The translations under genes were made by a program, and so were the position numbers. Of a DNA stretch of 64,000 nt, positions 17,281 through 25,953 are shown piece after piece (positions within the stretch are counted from its first letter, which is position 1; each line of letters starts with the position of its first letter). Below the pieces are notes generated by a model, which saw nothing but the letters and a program-made list of their open reading frames with translations, ran no database searches and was not told the DNA's origin. Source of the DNA: Flavobacterium sharifuzzamanii (GTDB lineage Bacteria; Bacteroidota; Bacteroidia; Flavobacteriales; Flavobacteriaceae); assembly GCF_003254585.1 (NCBI RefSeq), contig NZ_QJGZ01000035.1:62001-126000 (forward strand). The letters run 5' to 3'.

Positions 17281-18726
17281 TTATTTTCTTTTTAACTTTA
17301 AAAATAAAATCCATAATTCTTTTAATTCTTCCAGCTTTAACAAATGACAAAGTAGCAAATAAGTTGTCCCCCCAAACATACATCCTAACAGTAATTGAAC
17401 TATTAAATTATCTACAAAGCAAGTTATGGCATATACTAAAATTGCCATTCCTATTGCAGCTCCAAAAAAGGGAACCATATCTTTTAACTGTTTCATTGCT
17501 CCATAACCATAAAATTTTCCTGGCAAATAGGCATTTATTAAAAATGATATGGCGGAGGTAATTACATGACCAATTATAATAGCTTTGACGCCTAACGGAA
17601 TTGTGATTACCAATGCTAATAAAGTTAAGGGTAATTTAGAAATGTCAACTTTTAAGTATAAATCTGAGCGCCCAATTGCATTTAATAAATTCATATTAAC
17701 GGCACTCATTGGAAGAAAAACACGAGCAAAAACCATCCATTGCAAAAGCGGAATTAAAGAAATCCATTTTTCGGTAAGTAATACTATAACTATAGGTTTT
17801 GCAAGTAAAGCAATAAGTGTCATAAGCGGAATAATCAAAAAAGCCGACATACGAATCATTCGGCTATATATAGAAACTAACCTTTCTCTATCATTTTGAA
17901 CTGTAGTGAGAACAGGAAATGTCGCCTGTTGAATTACACTAACAATTGTTCCTGCTGATAAATCAGCAAAACTTTTAGCTCTTGTATAATAACCCAATGA
18001 AGCTGTTGGATAAAACTTTCCCAAACAAATATTGTAAACATTATTTAGCAGCTGCGCATACAAACCCGCCATTAAAAGTTTGGATCCGTAACCGAATAAA
18101 GACTTAAAAGATTTTTTTGAAAACAATACAGAAGGACTCCAACTACTTAAAAACCAAAGACAAACCGATGAAGCAAAAGCTCCAACAAGACTTTGAATAA
18201 CTAGAGACCAAACACCATAATTATTTAAAGCTGCAACGACACCGCATAACCCGCCTGCGAATACCGACAGTACGTTACTTTTAGCAATTGATTTGAAATC
18301 GACTGCAATTGTTAGTTTTGTTTTTTGGACTATCGCTGCAGCATTCAAAAACAAACTTAAACCTAATACCCGCACTAGGTTTATTAATTGAGGCTGATTA
18401 AAAAAAACAGCTATTAAAGGTGCAGAAAAAAACAGTAGTAAATAGAAAAAAACACTTACTGCTAAATTGAATACGAATACAGTGGAAAAATCAACATCTG
18501 TTCGATCTTGACGCTGAATTAGTCCTACTCCTAAACCACTTTCAATAAAAGTTTGCGACAAAGCCATAAAAATAGCCAGCATTCCTATAAGTCCAAAATC
18601 CTCTGGCAGTAAAATTCGCGCAAGTACAATACTGACTACAAATTGCCCAATCTGAACGGCAAATTTATCAACCGCAGACCAAAAAATGCCTTTCGCTACT
18701 ATTGTCTTTAGAGAGGAATTTTGCAT
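17281..18726 (-). CDS. Polysaccharide flippase, Wzx/WzxC-like
   Basis: A 481-residue integral membrane protein of the polysaccharide-transport MOP family with about 12-14 hydrophobic helices. The N-terminus GIFWSAVDKFAVQIGQFVVSIVLARIL, LLPEDFGLIGML and the later LGYYTRAKSFADL stretch are typical of WzxC-type flippases, which move undecaprenyl-linked repeat units across the inner membrane. It is the last gene of the minus-strand operon (23538 to 17281), 13 bases after the CDP-ribitol-type gene, so it is the obvious exporter for that glycan. Confidence 0.88.
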   Translation of the reverse strand: MQNSSLKTIVAKGIFWSAVDKFAVQIGQFVVSIVLARILLPEDFGLIGMLAIFMALSQTFIESGLGVGLIQRQDRTDVDFSTVFVFNLAVSVFFYLLLFFSAPLIAVFFNQPQLINLVRVLGLSLFLNAAAIVQKTKLTIAVDFKSIAKSNVLSVFAGGLCGVVAALNNYGVWSLVIQSLVGAFASSVCLWFLSSWSPSVLFSKKSFKSLFGYGSKLLMAGLYAQLLNNVYNICLGKFYPTASLGYYTRAKSFADLSAGTIVSVIQQATFPVLTTVQNDRERLVSIYSRMIRMSAFLIIPLMTLIALLAKPIVIVLLTEKWISLIPLLQWMVFARVFLPMSAVNMNLLNAIGRSDLYLKVDISKLPLTLLALVITIPLGVKAIIIGHVITSAISFLINAYLPGKFYGYGAMKQLKDMVPFFGAAIGMAILVYAITCFVDNLIVQLLLGCMFGGTTYLLLCHLLKLEELKELWILFLKLKRK

Positions 18727-18739
18727 TTATCTTTTAGCC

Positions 18740-20095
18740 TTAAAGTCGCACATCTACCACTTGCCCTGTATTATTTGACAAAAGGGTCTGAATACATCTT
18801 AAAGCAACTGTTTCGGGCTTTAATAATGTTTCTTCTGGTTCGTTACCAAAGTTTTTTACGCGCATTGGGGTTTGCGTACGCTCTGGATTCATACAATTTA
18901 CCTTAATGCCCAATGTTTCCCATTCTTGCGATATAGCTTGCACAAAATTAACTGTAGCGGCTTTACTTGAAGAATAAATACTATAAAATGCTCGCCCTCT
19001 GGTATAAGAACTAGAAGTAAAAAATAAAATATGTCCTTTTGATTCTTTTAAATACGGAAGTGACGCAAGAGCAATATTAACCATTCCAGTATAGTTCACA
19101 TTTATTGAATTTAGAATGTATTCATAATTCATAGTTTCCAAAGGTTCTTTATGTAAAACTCCAGCTGTGTTAATTATAAAATCAATTTTACACTCCTTTT
19201 CAAACACCTTTTCTAAAGCTTTTTTAACTAATTCAATATTAGAAACATCAACATTATTTTCACTTCGCGAAAAACTATAAACCTTAACTCCATTCTGTTC
19301 TGCCAGGTCTACAATACTTTTTCCTATTCCGTAAGAACCGCCAAAAACAACCATAACTTTATCAGATAGAATTTCTCTTGACAATTCTATATCCTGAATC
19401 TCAACCGATCGTAATTGAAATAGCTTATCTAATAAGTAAGTATCTTCAGGATAAGTCAATTTCATATTAACTTCTTCCCCATTTACAACATAAATATCTT
19501 CATGAGGTAAATATTTTTTAACCACTCCACAATCATCAGTCGCTTTAAAATTTCCGTCTTTTAGCGCCAATTCATAGGCTTTTGCTATGACTTCCTGTTT
19601 AAAACCTTGAGGAGTTTGTCCTCTTCTCATTTTTATTCGTTCAGGAATAGCTGTTATAATATCATTTTCAACTTCAATAATGGTATCTGCTGAATTTATT
19701 GCAACATCAACTGCTTTATAGTTACCCAAAGCTTTTATAACATCATTAATAATTCTTTGACTTATCAAAGGCCGGGCTGCATCGTGAAAAATTAAATTAG
19801 AATCATTAAATTCATTATAAGATTTTATAGCAGCAAGACTTGATTGATATCTTTCTTCGCCCCCTATCAAAACTCGTTTTACTTTTTTCCATTCGTTTTT
19901 AATAATCATATCTTCTATCATAAAGAGATAATGGTTATTAATTACAATGGCTATTTCATCAATGAATTCATTTTTTTCAAATGCATCAACAGCATGTTCG
20001 ATGATCATTTTTCCGGCAACTTTAAAAAATTGTTTCGGCAATGATTTCTCTAATCGTATTCCTATTCCTCCTGCTAATATGACAGCTATGTTCAT
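18740..20095 (-). CDS. Fused cytidylyltransferase / short-chain reductase, CDP-ribitol synthase-like
   Basis: A 451-residue two-domain protein. Residues 1-230 form an IspD/TarI-type cytidylyltransferase (ILAGGIGIRLEKSLPKQF, DAARPLIS, RRGQTPQGF, DDCGVV). Residues 245-451 form an SDR reductase (VVFGGSYGIGKSIV, NTAG, catalytic YSSSK). The same fusion is known from Haemophilus Bcs1/Acs1, where the SDR reduces ribulose-5-phosphate to ribitol-5-phosphate and the other half makes CDP-ribitol. I infer that function here. The downstream-acting partner is the adjacent CDP-polyol phosphotransferase. An upstream TTG at 20116 is possible, but the ATG at 20095 (MNIAVILAGG) matches IspD-type starts. The two genes nearly abut. 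Confidence 0.85.
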   Translation of the reverse strand: MNIAVILAGGIGIRLEKSLPKQFFKVAGKMIIEHAVDAFEKNEFIDEIAIVINNHYLFMIEDMIIKNEWKKVKRVLIGGEERYQSSLAAIKSYNEFNDSNLIFHDAARPLISQRIINDVIKALGNYKAVDVAINSADTIIEVENDIITAIPERIKMRRGQTPQGFKQEVIAKAYELALKDGNFKATDDCGVVKKYLPHEDIYVVNGEEVNMKLTYPEDTYLLDKLFQLRSVEIQDIELSREILSDKVMVVFGGSYGIGKSIVDLAEQNGVKVYSFSRSENNVDVSNIELVKKALEKVFEKECKIDFIINTAGVLHKEPLETMNYEYILNSINVNYTGMVNIALASLPYLKESKGHILFFTSSSYTRGRAFYSIYSSSKAATVNFVQAISQEWETLGIKVNCMNPERTQTPMRVKNFGNEPEETLLKPETVALRCIQTLLSNNTGQVVDVRL

Positions 20096-20118
20096 ATAAT
20101 TTTTTTGTTGATTCAAAA

Positions 20119-21435
20119 TTATCCAAAAATCTGAGTTTCCAGATAATTCATAATGTTTTGTGATGCCGTTACATTGTTCTTTTGTATTAAATTTTGCTGA
20201 ACAAACTCATCCCGCTTCTCTTTCATCCAATCATTTTCATTCAACACCACATTTTCGATAAAATTAATTAATTCTTCTTTTGTTCTGGATTGATAATGTA
20301 CCTCAACAGCTTTTTCTCCAAATTCACTCCATTCTTTCATAACTGCTTCATTTCTTATCATAAAAAGAGAAGGTTTTCCTGTAATGAGATACTCCGCCAT
20401 AAAAGAACCACAGTCATGAATAAGAGCATCTGAGGTTAAAAACAAATCTCCATATTCTGCATTTTCAAACTGGCCATTTTCAAGGTTCATCCACTCAGCA
20501 TAGTAAGCTTCTGTTTTTTCTTTACCCCAATTCAGCTCACTTTCCAATTTAATTCTTAACAAAGGATGTGGTTTAAAAGCTATTTGTAATTGCTCTTTAT
20601 ATTGATTTGCTATTTCCAAAAAAACATCAAAATATTCCAAAAAATTAGACACTTTGTTGAGTTCATGCATTGAATGATGCGGTGCCCAAATAATTTTCTT
20701 TAAAGTTCTATGCTGTTTTTTCCAAACTCCATTATTAGGATTTTTATTTATCAGAAGTTGATCGAATCCAGGATATCCGGTTACCACATTATTAATTCCT
20801 TTATTTTTTTGTTTTTGAAAGGCTATGTTTTTATGAATTGGTGTTTCTGAAAAAATTCGCCATACAAGATTATGAAATTTTGAATCATAAAAAGCATCAT
20901 AATTTGTAGTCATAATAGCGTACGGCACATAGCAGGTTAAAATATTTGAAAACTCTTTTATGTAATATCTATAATCAACTAAACCTTGATACGGATTGGT
21001 AAAAAAAATAATATCAGGTGAAAATACTTTTTTAATATCTAAATATTCTCCTGTAGTATGATCATAAGTTTTAATAACATTATGTCCTTTCTTTTTAAAT
21101 GCTTCAAAAGATTTGTTCATTTCGAAAAGCATATTTTCTTTACCAAAATTTACAACAGGGCAAACAAATAATACAGGTTCAAATTTGGAATGCTGTACCA
21201 TTAAATCGAATAGAACATCATATTTCCAAACCGATTCGTGAATCAAAAAAAAGGCAACTTTTATCTTTTCTTTTTTTCTAACAATCTCAAGAGCTTCCTG
21301 ATGTTTTTTAGGCGCTCGCTTGATTTCATATGACTCATATAGCGTTCGTAATTTTGCAAAATTATAAACTTTGATAAGCGAAATCCATATGGTTTCAGGA
21401 ACGTATTTTTTAAGAGTTAATTTTAATTCTTTCAT
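20119..21435 (-). CDS. TagB/TagF-like CDP-glycerol/CDP-ribitol phosphotransferase
   Basis: A 438-residue GT-B enzyme of the CDP-glycerol glycerophosphotransferase family. The conserved C-terminal blocks are present: IIWAPHHSM, IAFKPHP (donor-phosphate binding His), LTSDALIHDCGSFMAEYLITGKPSLFM. The N-terminal part (1-60) is basic and probably membrane-associated. In Gram-positives such enzymes build teichoic acids. Here, next to a CDP-ribitol-synthase-like fusion, it probably adds a ribitol phosphate to a surface polysaccharide. It sits 3 bases (or 23, by start choice) before that gene in the same operon, and a single copy suggests one-unit transfer or a short polymer. Glycerol instead of ribitol cannot be excluded. 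Confidence 0.85.
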   Translation of the reverse strand: MKELKLTLKKYVPETIWISLIKVYNFAKLRTLYESYEIKRAPKKHQEALEIVRKKEKIKVAFFLIHESVWKYDVLFDLMVQHSKFEPVLFVCPVVNFGKENMLFEMNKSFEAFKKKGHNVIKTYDHTTGEYLDIKKVFSPDIIFFTNPYQGLVDYRYYIKEFSNILTCYVPYAIMTTNYDAFYDSKFHNLVWRIFSETPIHKNIAFQKQKNKGINNVVTGYPGFDQLLINKNPNNGVWKKQHRTLKKIIWAPHHSMHELNKVSNFLEYFDVFLEIANQYKEQLQIAFKPHPLLRIKLESELNWGKEKTEAYYAEWMNLENGQFENAEYGDLFLTSDALIHDCGSFMAEYLITGKPSLFMIRNEAVMKEWSEFGEKAVEVHYQSRTKEELINFIENVVLNENDWMKEKRDEFVQQNLIQKNNVTASQNIMNYLETQIFG

Positions 21436-21450
21436 TTTATCAAACTAAAA

Positions 21451-22551
21451 TTAATATCTATTTAAAACCTCAACAATAGAATCAATTTCAAAACCCTCCA
21501 AAACTGGACTTATCGGTAGACTTAAAACTTCATTATGAATTTTCTCTGTTATTGGAAAAGATAAATGATTCCATTCTTGAAAAGCACTTTGTTTGTGTGG
21601 CGGTACAGGATAATGAATAACGGTTTGAATATTATTTTTCGTTAAATAATCCTGTAAATCTTTTCTGTCTTCTGTTCGAATAACAAACAAATGAAAAACA
21701 TGATTATTTGAAAAATCCCAATTGGGAAGTATAATTTTTTTGTTTTTTATTTCAGCTAAATATCGTTTCGCAATATCTCTTCTTTTCTTATTATCGGCAT
21801 CTAAATTGGGTAATTTTAGATTTAAGAAACTTGCCTGCAATTCATCTAGTCTAGAGTTTACACCAATATACTCATTATAATATTTCTTTTCAGAACCATA
21901 ATTACGAAGCGAGAAAAGGACTTTTGCCAATTGCTCGTCATTTGTTGTAATCGCTCCGCCGTCGCCAAGACAACCAAGATTTTTTCCTGGATAAAAACTG
22001 TAAGCGATTGCAGATTTTAAATTGTAGATTGTAGATTGTAGATTTTTCTCTACGCCGTGAGCTTGTGCTGCATCTTCTACGACAATCAAATCATGTTTTT
22101 TTGCAATCTCATTTATTGCCTGCATCTCAGCTAATTGTCCATACAAATGAACCGCTAAAATGGCTTTTGTTTTTGAAGTAATTTTTTTTGGAATTAATTC
22201 TGGATTTACATTGTAGGTTTCTAATTTCGGCTCAACCAAAACGGGAACTAAATCGGCTTGTAAAATAGCCAGAATACTAGCAATATAAGTATTTGCAGGG
22301 ACAATAATTTCGTCTCCTTTTTTGAGTTTCCCTAGTTCGATATAACCTTTAAAAATTAAAACCAAAGCATCAAAACCATTCCCTACTCCTACGCAATATT
22401 GGGTTTGGCAATATTTAGCAAAAGCCTTTTCAAATGTTTCTAATTCTTTTCCTAAAATATACCAGCCATTATCTAAAACCGTTTTCAGTTTTTCCTGAAA
22501 GGCAGTTTCATACGGTCGATTTATTTTTTTTAAATCAAGAAATGAAATCAT
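21451..22551 (-). CDS. DegT/DnrJ/EryC1/FdtB-type sugar aminotransferase
   Basis: A 366-residue PLP-dependent aminotransferase that puts an amino group on a nucleotide-linked keto-sugar. It shows VGVGNGFDALVL, IVPANTYIAS, VVEDAAQAHG and the PLP lysine K190 in SFYPGKNLG. With the FdtA-like isomerase in this locus, a 3-amino-3,6-dideoxyhexose is a reasonable product. Oddly, residues 171-177 (LQSTIYN), just before the active-site lysine, are encoded by three exact 7-base tandem units (22021-22041). The short insert sits where family members normally have a GKK-type loop. Gain or loss of one unit would frameshift the gene. It is followed 16 bases later by the phosphotransferase. Confidence 0.9.
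   Translation of the reverse strand: MISFLDLKKINRPYETAFQEKLKTVLDNGWYILGKELETFEKAFAKYCQTQYCVGVGNGFDALVLIFKGYIELGKLKKGDEIIVPANTYIASILAILQADLVPVLVEPKLETYNVNPELIPKKITSKTKAILAVHLYGQLAEMQAINEIAKKHDLIVVEDAAQAHGVEKNLQSTIYNLKSAIAYSFYPGKNLGCLGDGGAITTNDEQLAKVLFSLRNYGSEKKYYNEYIGVNSRLDELQASFLNLKLPNLDADNKKRRDIAKRYLAEIKNKKIILPNWDFSNNHVFHLFVIRTEDRKDLQDYLTKNNIQTVIHYPVPPHKQSAFQEWNHLSFPITEKIHNEVLSLPISPVLEGFEIDSIVEVLNRY
22021..22041. repeat. Three in-frame ATTGTAG heptamers inside the aminotransferase gene
   Basis: Plus strand reads ATTGTAG three times without error (22021-22027, 22028-22034, 22035-22041) and then ATTTTTC. Three units equal 7 codons, but one unit is not a multiple of three. Related CTACAAT/CTAAAATC words occur in the spacer at about 36640-36675, which suggests that a dispersed intergenic repeat has settled in a coding region. 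Confidence 0.85.
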
Positions 22552-22563
22552 AAGTTGTGGTTT

Positions 22564-23538
22564 TTAAACAAAAATACCATTTAACTTAGTATAATTTGAA
22601 GTTTCTACTTCATAAAAATCATGAATGATAGTACTTGCTCCAAAACTTTCTTTCCAATAGATTAATCCTTCGTTTAAACTTTTCCCCTGATTTTCATTTG
22701 AAATTCCAAAATCAAAAAAACGTTTATTAGCAAACCTTTCGTGCACTAAAAAATGAAATAAAAAATCTAAGCTTCCCAAATCTTCTGCATTCGTTTTTTT
22801 AGATATATATTGGCAATGTGCAGTTGTTTTGGTTTCAAAAATTGTAGTTCCGCCTACAATCTTATCTTCAAAATAAACATTAAACTGATGAATATTTTCT
22901 GGGAATAGAGATTTTAAATAGTTCATTTCTTCTACTGAATGAACTGGTTTTGTTTGATGTCTATTATTTAAATTCGGAATTAAAATTTCATTCCAAAACA
23001 ATTCAAAATCTACTTCCTCTTTAATAGTCAGTTTATTTGAAAGTGCTTTTTTCACACCTCTTTTTCTAATTTTTGAAATTGATTTTTCTTGTAATAAATC
23101 AATAACAGAAAGAGAATCTCTACGAATGAGTTTTGCCTCTGCCAGAAATAAACCGTATAAAATTTCTTCGGATGGTTTAAGATTATAAATTGAAGGAATG
23201 TTTTTTAAGTATAATTTTTCAAAATGATTTCCACTCAAAAAAGACAAAAGAGCTTGAAAAACCTCAATCACGGCAACCTGTCTAGTTTCTTCTTTATAAA
23301 CCAATCCGCCATAAGTAAGTCCTTGATGCGAATAAACAGTATTTTCTTTTTTATTGGCAGGAAGAATGGCGCGCAATTTTGCACCTTCAAAAACTAAAAG
23401 AGAAAAATCCTCAAAACGATCTTTGTGGTATTCCATAAAATCGCGATGAAATAAAAATGTAGCATTTTTAGACTGGGCGACAAAATCATTCCAGATCGAA
23501 TAATCATCTTGAGAATACTTTCTTATAGTGTATTTCAT
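22564..23538 (-). CDS. FemAB/GNAT-like acyltransferase
   Basis: A 324-residue protein resembling the FemAB/GNAT fold used in peptidoglycan and sugar N-acylation. The N-terminal half has YSIWNDFVAQSKNATFLFHRDFMEYHKDRF. The C-terminal GNAT-like half has FEDKIVGGTTIFE and LDFLFHFLVHERFANKRFFDFG followed by the GISNENQGKSLNEGLIYWKESFG motif common in polysaccharide-linked members. It probably acylates the amino sugar made by the adjacent DegT enzyme, 13 bases downstream. That assignment rests on context. Confidence 0.7.
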   Translation of the reverse strand: MKYTIRKYSQDDYSIWNDFVAQSKNATFLFHRDFMEYHKDRFEDFSLLVFEGAKLRAILPANKKENTVYSHQGLTYGGLVYKEETRQVAVIEVFQALLSFLSGNHFEKLYLKNIPSIYNLKPSEEILYGLFLAEAKLIRRDSLSVIDLLQEKSISKIRKRGVKKALSNKLTIKEEVDFELFWNEILIPNLNNRHQTKPVHSVEEMNYLKSLFPENIHQFNVYFEDKIVGGTTIFETKTTAHCQYISKKTNAEDLGSLDFLFHFLVHERFANKRFFDFGISNENQGKSLNEGLIYWKESFGASTIIHDFYEVETSNYTKLNGIFV

Positions 23539-23540
23539 AT

Positions 23541-24143
23541 CTACTTATGATCAAATGCTTTTAAATGCCACTTATATTTAACCGCCATTAATCTAACCAC
23601 AATAATCACAAGAGAAGTAACTAAATATATAATATCGTCATTTAAATTTAGCTTCCTTAATCCAAAAAATACCATCCCGCCCAAAATACAAATCGTTGCA
23701 TAGATTTCTTCTCGAAAAAGGTTTGGAATTTCATTACATAAAATATCACGAATTACACCGCCAAAACAAGCCGTCATAGTTCCTAATGCAATACAAATTG
23801 CTGGATGAAGTCCAGTTACAATTCCTCTTTCTAAACCAATTAAAGTAAAAACTCCGAGCCCAATTGTATCAAATAGAAACAACGAAGTTCGAAGTTTGTC
23901 GAATCTTTTTCTGAAAAGAATTGCTAGAAAAAATCCTAAAATAATCACATATACGTATTGCATGTCGCGCATCCAGCCAACAGGAGTTCTTCCGATTAAG
24001 ACATCGCGAAGTGTTCCGCCTCCAACGGCAGTAACAAATGCAATAATAAAAACCCCGAACGGATCTAGTTTTTTGTGCATTGCGGTCAAGGCGCCTGACA
24101 TTGCAAACGCCATTGTCCCAATAATATCAAGTAAGTGAAACAT
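23541..24143 (-). CDS. TRIC/UPF0126 family cation channel protein
   Basis: A 200-residue membrane protein with six to seven helices arranged as two homologous halves: AFAMSGALTAMHK...VTAVGGGTLRDVL and GMTACFGGVIRDIL in the second. This doubled GGGxxRD pattern defines the UPF0126 (YicG) family, related to trimeric intracellular cation channels. The natural start is MFHLLDIIGT at 24143; an extra eight codons upstream come from the repeat-rich spacer. It ends 3 bases before the acyltransferase start, so it heads the same operon, though a role in polysaccharide synthesis is not expected. Confidence 0.85.
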   Translation of the reverse strand: MFHLLDIIGTMAFAMSGALTAMHKKLDPFGVFIIAFVTAVGGGTLRDVLIGRTPVGWMRDMQYVYVIILGFFLAILFRKRFDKLRTSLFLFDTIGLGVFTLIGLERGIVTGLHPAICIALGTMTACFGGVIRDILCNEIPNLFREEIYATICILGGMVFFGLRKLNLNDDIIYLVTSLVIIVVRLMAVKYKWHLKAFDHK

Positions 24144-24228
24144 TTTTTTTGAGTTACAAAGATGCAAAGGGTCAAAGTTACAAAGTTGTGACGAATAATC
24201 TTAACAACTCTCGCTCATAAAACACTCC

Positions 24229-25080
24229 TTATTTTTTCACGTAAATCGGACTTCTTTTTAGTAAATAAGAAATAGAATCCATCCAACCGTCTTTTACAGC
24301 CAACAAAGGTTTACGGGTTTGTGAGTATATCTTATCGGTGTTTTTGTACATGTCAAAATAAACCGTATAGTAGTAATATGTCTGATTGTTTGCTGTTGTT
24401 GTAGAAATGTCGTTTGTAGTTACTTTTTTGTTGTTATTGCTAACTTTCGCATTTCCGCTGTTGTAAGTAGTAGCTGTAGAACCCGTTCCAATAGTATATG
24501 AAACTTTTGCCGCAACAATATTATCAACTCCTAGTATTTTTTCAAGATCTTCTATTGGCGTTTCGTCAATGTTATTATGGTCAATTCCTGCTTTGTGCAA
24601 TAAACTATTTGTTGTTCTTAAATCCTGAACCGTTAACGGAAAAATGTTCGAAGATTTATCTAACAATTTATTATACAAATCATTTTGAGCAAATTTTGCC
24701 ATATCCTCAGAACCTTGCTGATTATCTGCATTTACATAAGGAACTGGCAATACCGCTATTGTATTGTGCTTCATATCTGCACTTGCTACATTTTGAGAGT
24801 CATTCTGAACTGGAGCGCTTGTGCTAGAAGAAACATCAAAGGTTTGAGATCTTCCGCTTGCAAAATCAATTTTGGCAATCTGAGAAACATCTAGCGAAAT
24901 CTGAACGGTTTCACCTGGAAGTGAATATTCTACTGTTTTGTCAGACATTTTTAAAACAGTACATTCAATAATCTGGTAATCTCTTTTTATAATTTTATCT
25001 AATTTTTTTCCGCTTTGGGCAAAACTCACAAAAGCAGACAACAATACTAATAAGTACAAAAATGGCTTAGTAATTTTCAT
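24229..25080 (-). CDS. Exported protein with CsgG-like domain, function unknown
   Basis: A 283-residue protein with a signal peptide (about 1-21, ending SFAQ). A small beta-rich N-terminal domain (30-75, with IIECTVLKMSDKTVEYS) is common in Bacteroidota exported proteins. A Ser/Asn-rich linker follows, and then a segment (about 105-275) that starts AVLPVPYV and contains LGVDNIVAAKVSY. Together they resemble the CsgG/GNA1162 fold used by outer-membrane assembly lipoproteins, but there is no lipobox Cys. A low-complexity Thr/Asn stretch (200-230) interrupts it. Function not known; isolated between two operons. Confidence 0.65.
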   Translation of the reverse strand: MKITKPFLYLLVLLSAFVSFAQSGKKLDKIIKRDYQIIECTVLKMSDKTVEYSLPGETVQISLDVSQIAKIDFASGRSQTFDVSSSTSAPVQNDSQNVASADMKHNTIAVLPVPYVNADNQQGSEDMAKFAQNDLYNKLLDKSSNIFPLTVQDLRTTNSLLHKAGIDHNNIDETPIEDLEKILGVDNIVAAKVSYTIGTGSTATTYNSGNAKVSNNNKKVTTNDISTTTANNQTYYYYTVYFDMYKNTDKIYSQTRKPLLAVKDGWMDSISYLLKRSPIYVKK

Positions 25081-25189
25081 TGGATTGGAAATTTTATGAA
25101 TTAATTATGTATATATAAATTTACGAATAAATTTTAAAAAATTATCAGTAAAAACCAGAAAAACCAAACAATTATTCAAAGAAAAAAAA

Positions 25190-25933
25190 TTACATATTCT
25201 GTGTATAGAAATTATAATCTTTTAAAATTACACGGATAAAATCTCCATTGTTTCCAGATTGATTTTTAATGCCTGTCACACTTTCTATTTTTGCAACCAA
25301 TTTGTAAATAACCTCGTGGTCGTTTTTAGCCGCTGCTTTTTGATAGGTTTCCTTTATAATACGCATATCATTGTCTGAAAGCTTAATTACGAGAGGATAT
25401 GTAGGCACATAAGCTTCGCCAATGTCCTCCAAAATAGTATGGCTAATGTTGATTTTATTCTTTAAAGTAATCACTGCAGTGCCTGCTGCCATGTCGCCTA
25501 ATCGCTGCGATTTCTGGCTTGTAATAACAGCAATAAGTCCCGGAAGTCCGACAAAACTAAAAAAATCAATTACCCTAAAAAACCATCGAATTAAATAGTC
25601 TCCAAAACCCGCTTGATAGCCGTCAATTTTTACCACTTTAATTTTCAGTAATTTTTTGCCAAGTGACTGCCCTTCAAAAACACTTTCTAAAACCAACGAA
25701 TACACTATAACAGGCGAATACAATAATAAAAAAATCGCACCGCGTGACCAGCCATCCAAATTGACCATCAATCTATCGAGCTGCAGCCAGTCAAAAAGTA
25801 TTATTGAAAGCGCTGTTATATAACAGATTATGATAAACAAATCTATAAAAAAAGCACCTAGCCTTTCGCCTACAGAAGCAGCGATAAAATTTATTTTGAC
25901 ATTTTGTGTCGTATTAATAGATAATTCTGACAT
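25190..25933 (-). CDS. RDD family membrane protein
   Basis: A 247-residue protein with the RDD domain (about 20-145): GERLGAFFIDLFIIICYI carries the Arg and Asp of the family name, and GQSLGKKLLKIKVV and RWFFRVIDFFSF follow. Three to four helices, then a soluble C-terminal tail of about 90 residues. It lies head-to-head with the spoIIM-like gene, with only 20 bases between their ATGs. Both belong to the wider MoxR locus, where RDD and SpoIIM-type proteins regularly co-occur. Transport of small solutes or ions has been proposed for some RDD proteins; nothing here narrows it. Confidence 0.85.
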   Translation of the reverse strand: MSELSINTTQNVKINFIAASVGERLGAFFIDLFIIICYITALSIILFDWLQLDRLMVNLDGWSRGAIFLLLYSPVIVYSLVLESVFEGQSLGKKLLKIKVVKIDGYQAGFGDYLIRWFFRVIDFFSFVGLPGLIAVITSQKSQRLGDMAAGTAVITLKNKINISHTILEDIGEAYVPTYPLVIKLSDNDMRIIKETYQKAAAKNDHEVIYKLVAKIESVTGIKNQSGNNGDFIRVILKDYNFYTQNM

Positions 25934-25953
25934 ATTTCATATTTTAGCCTGCA

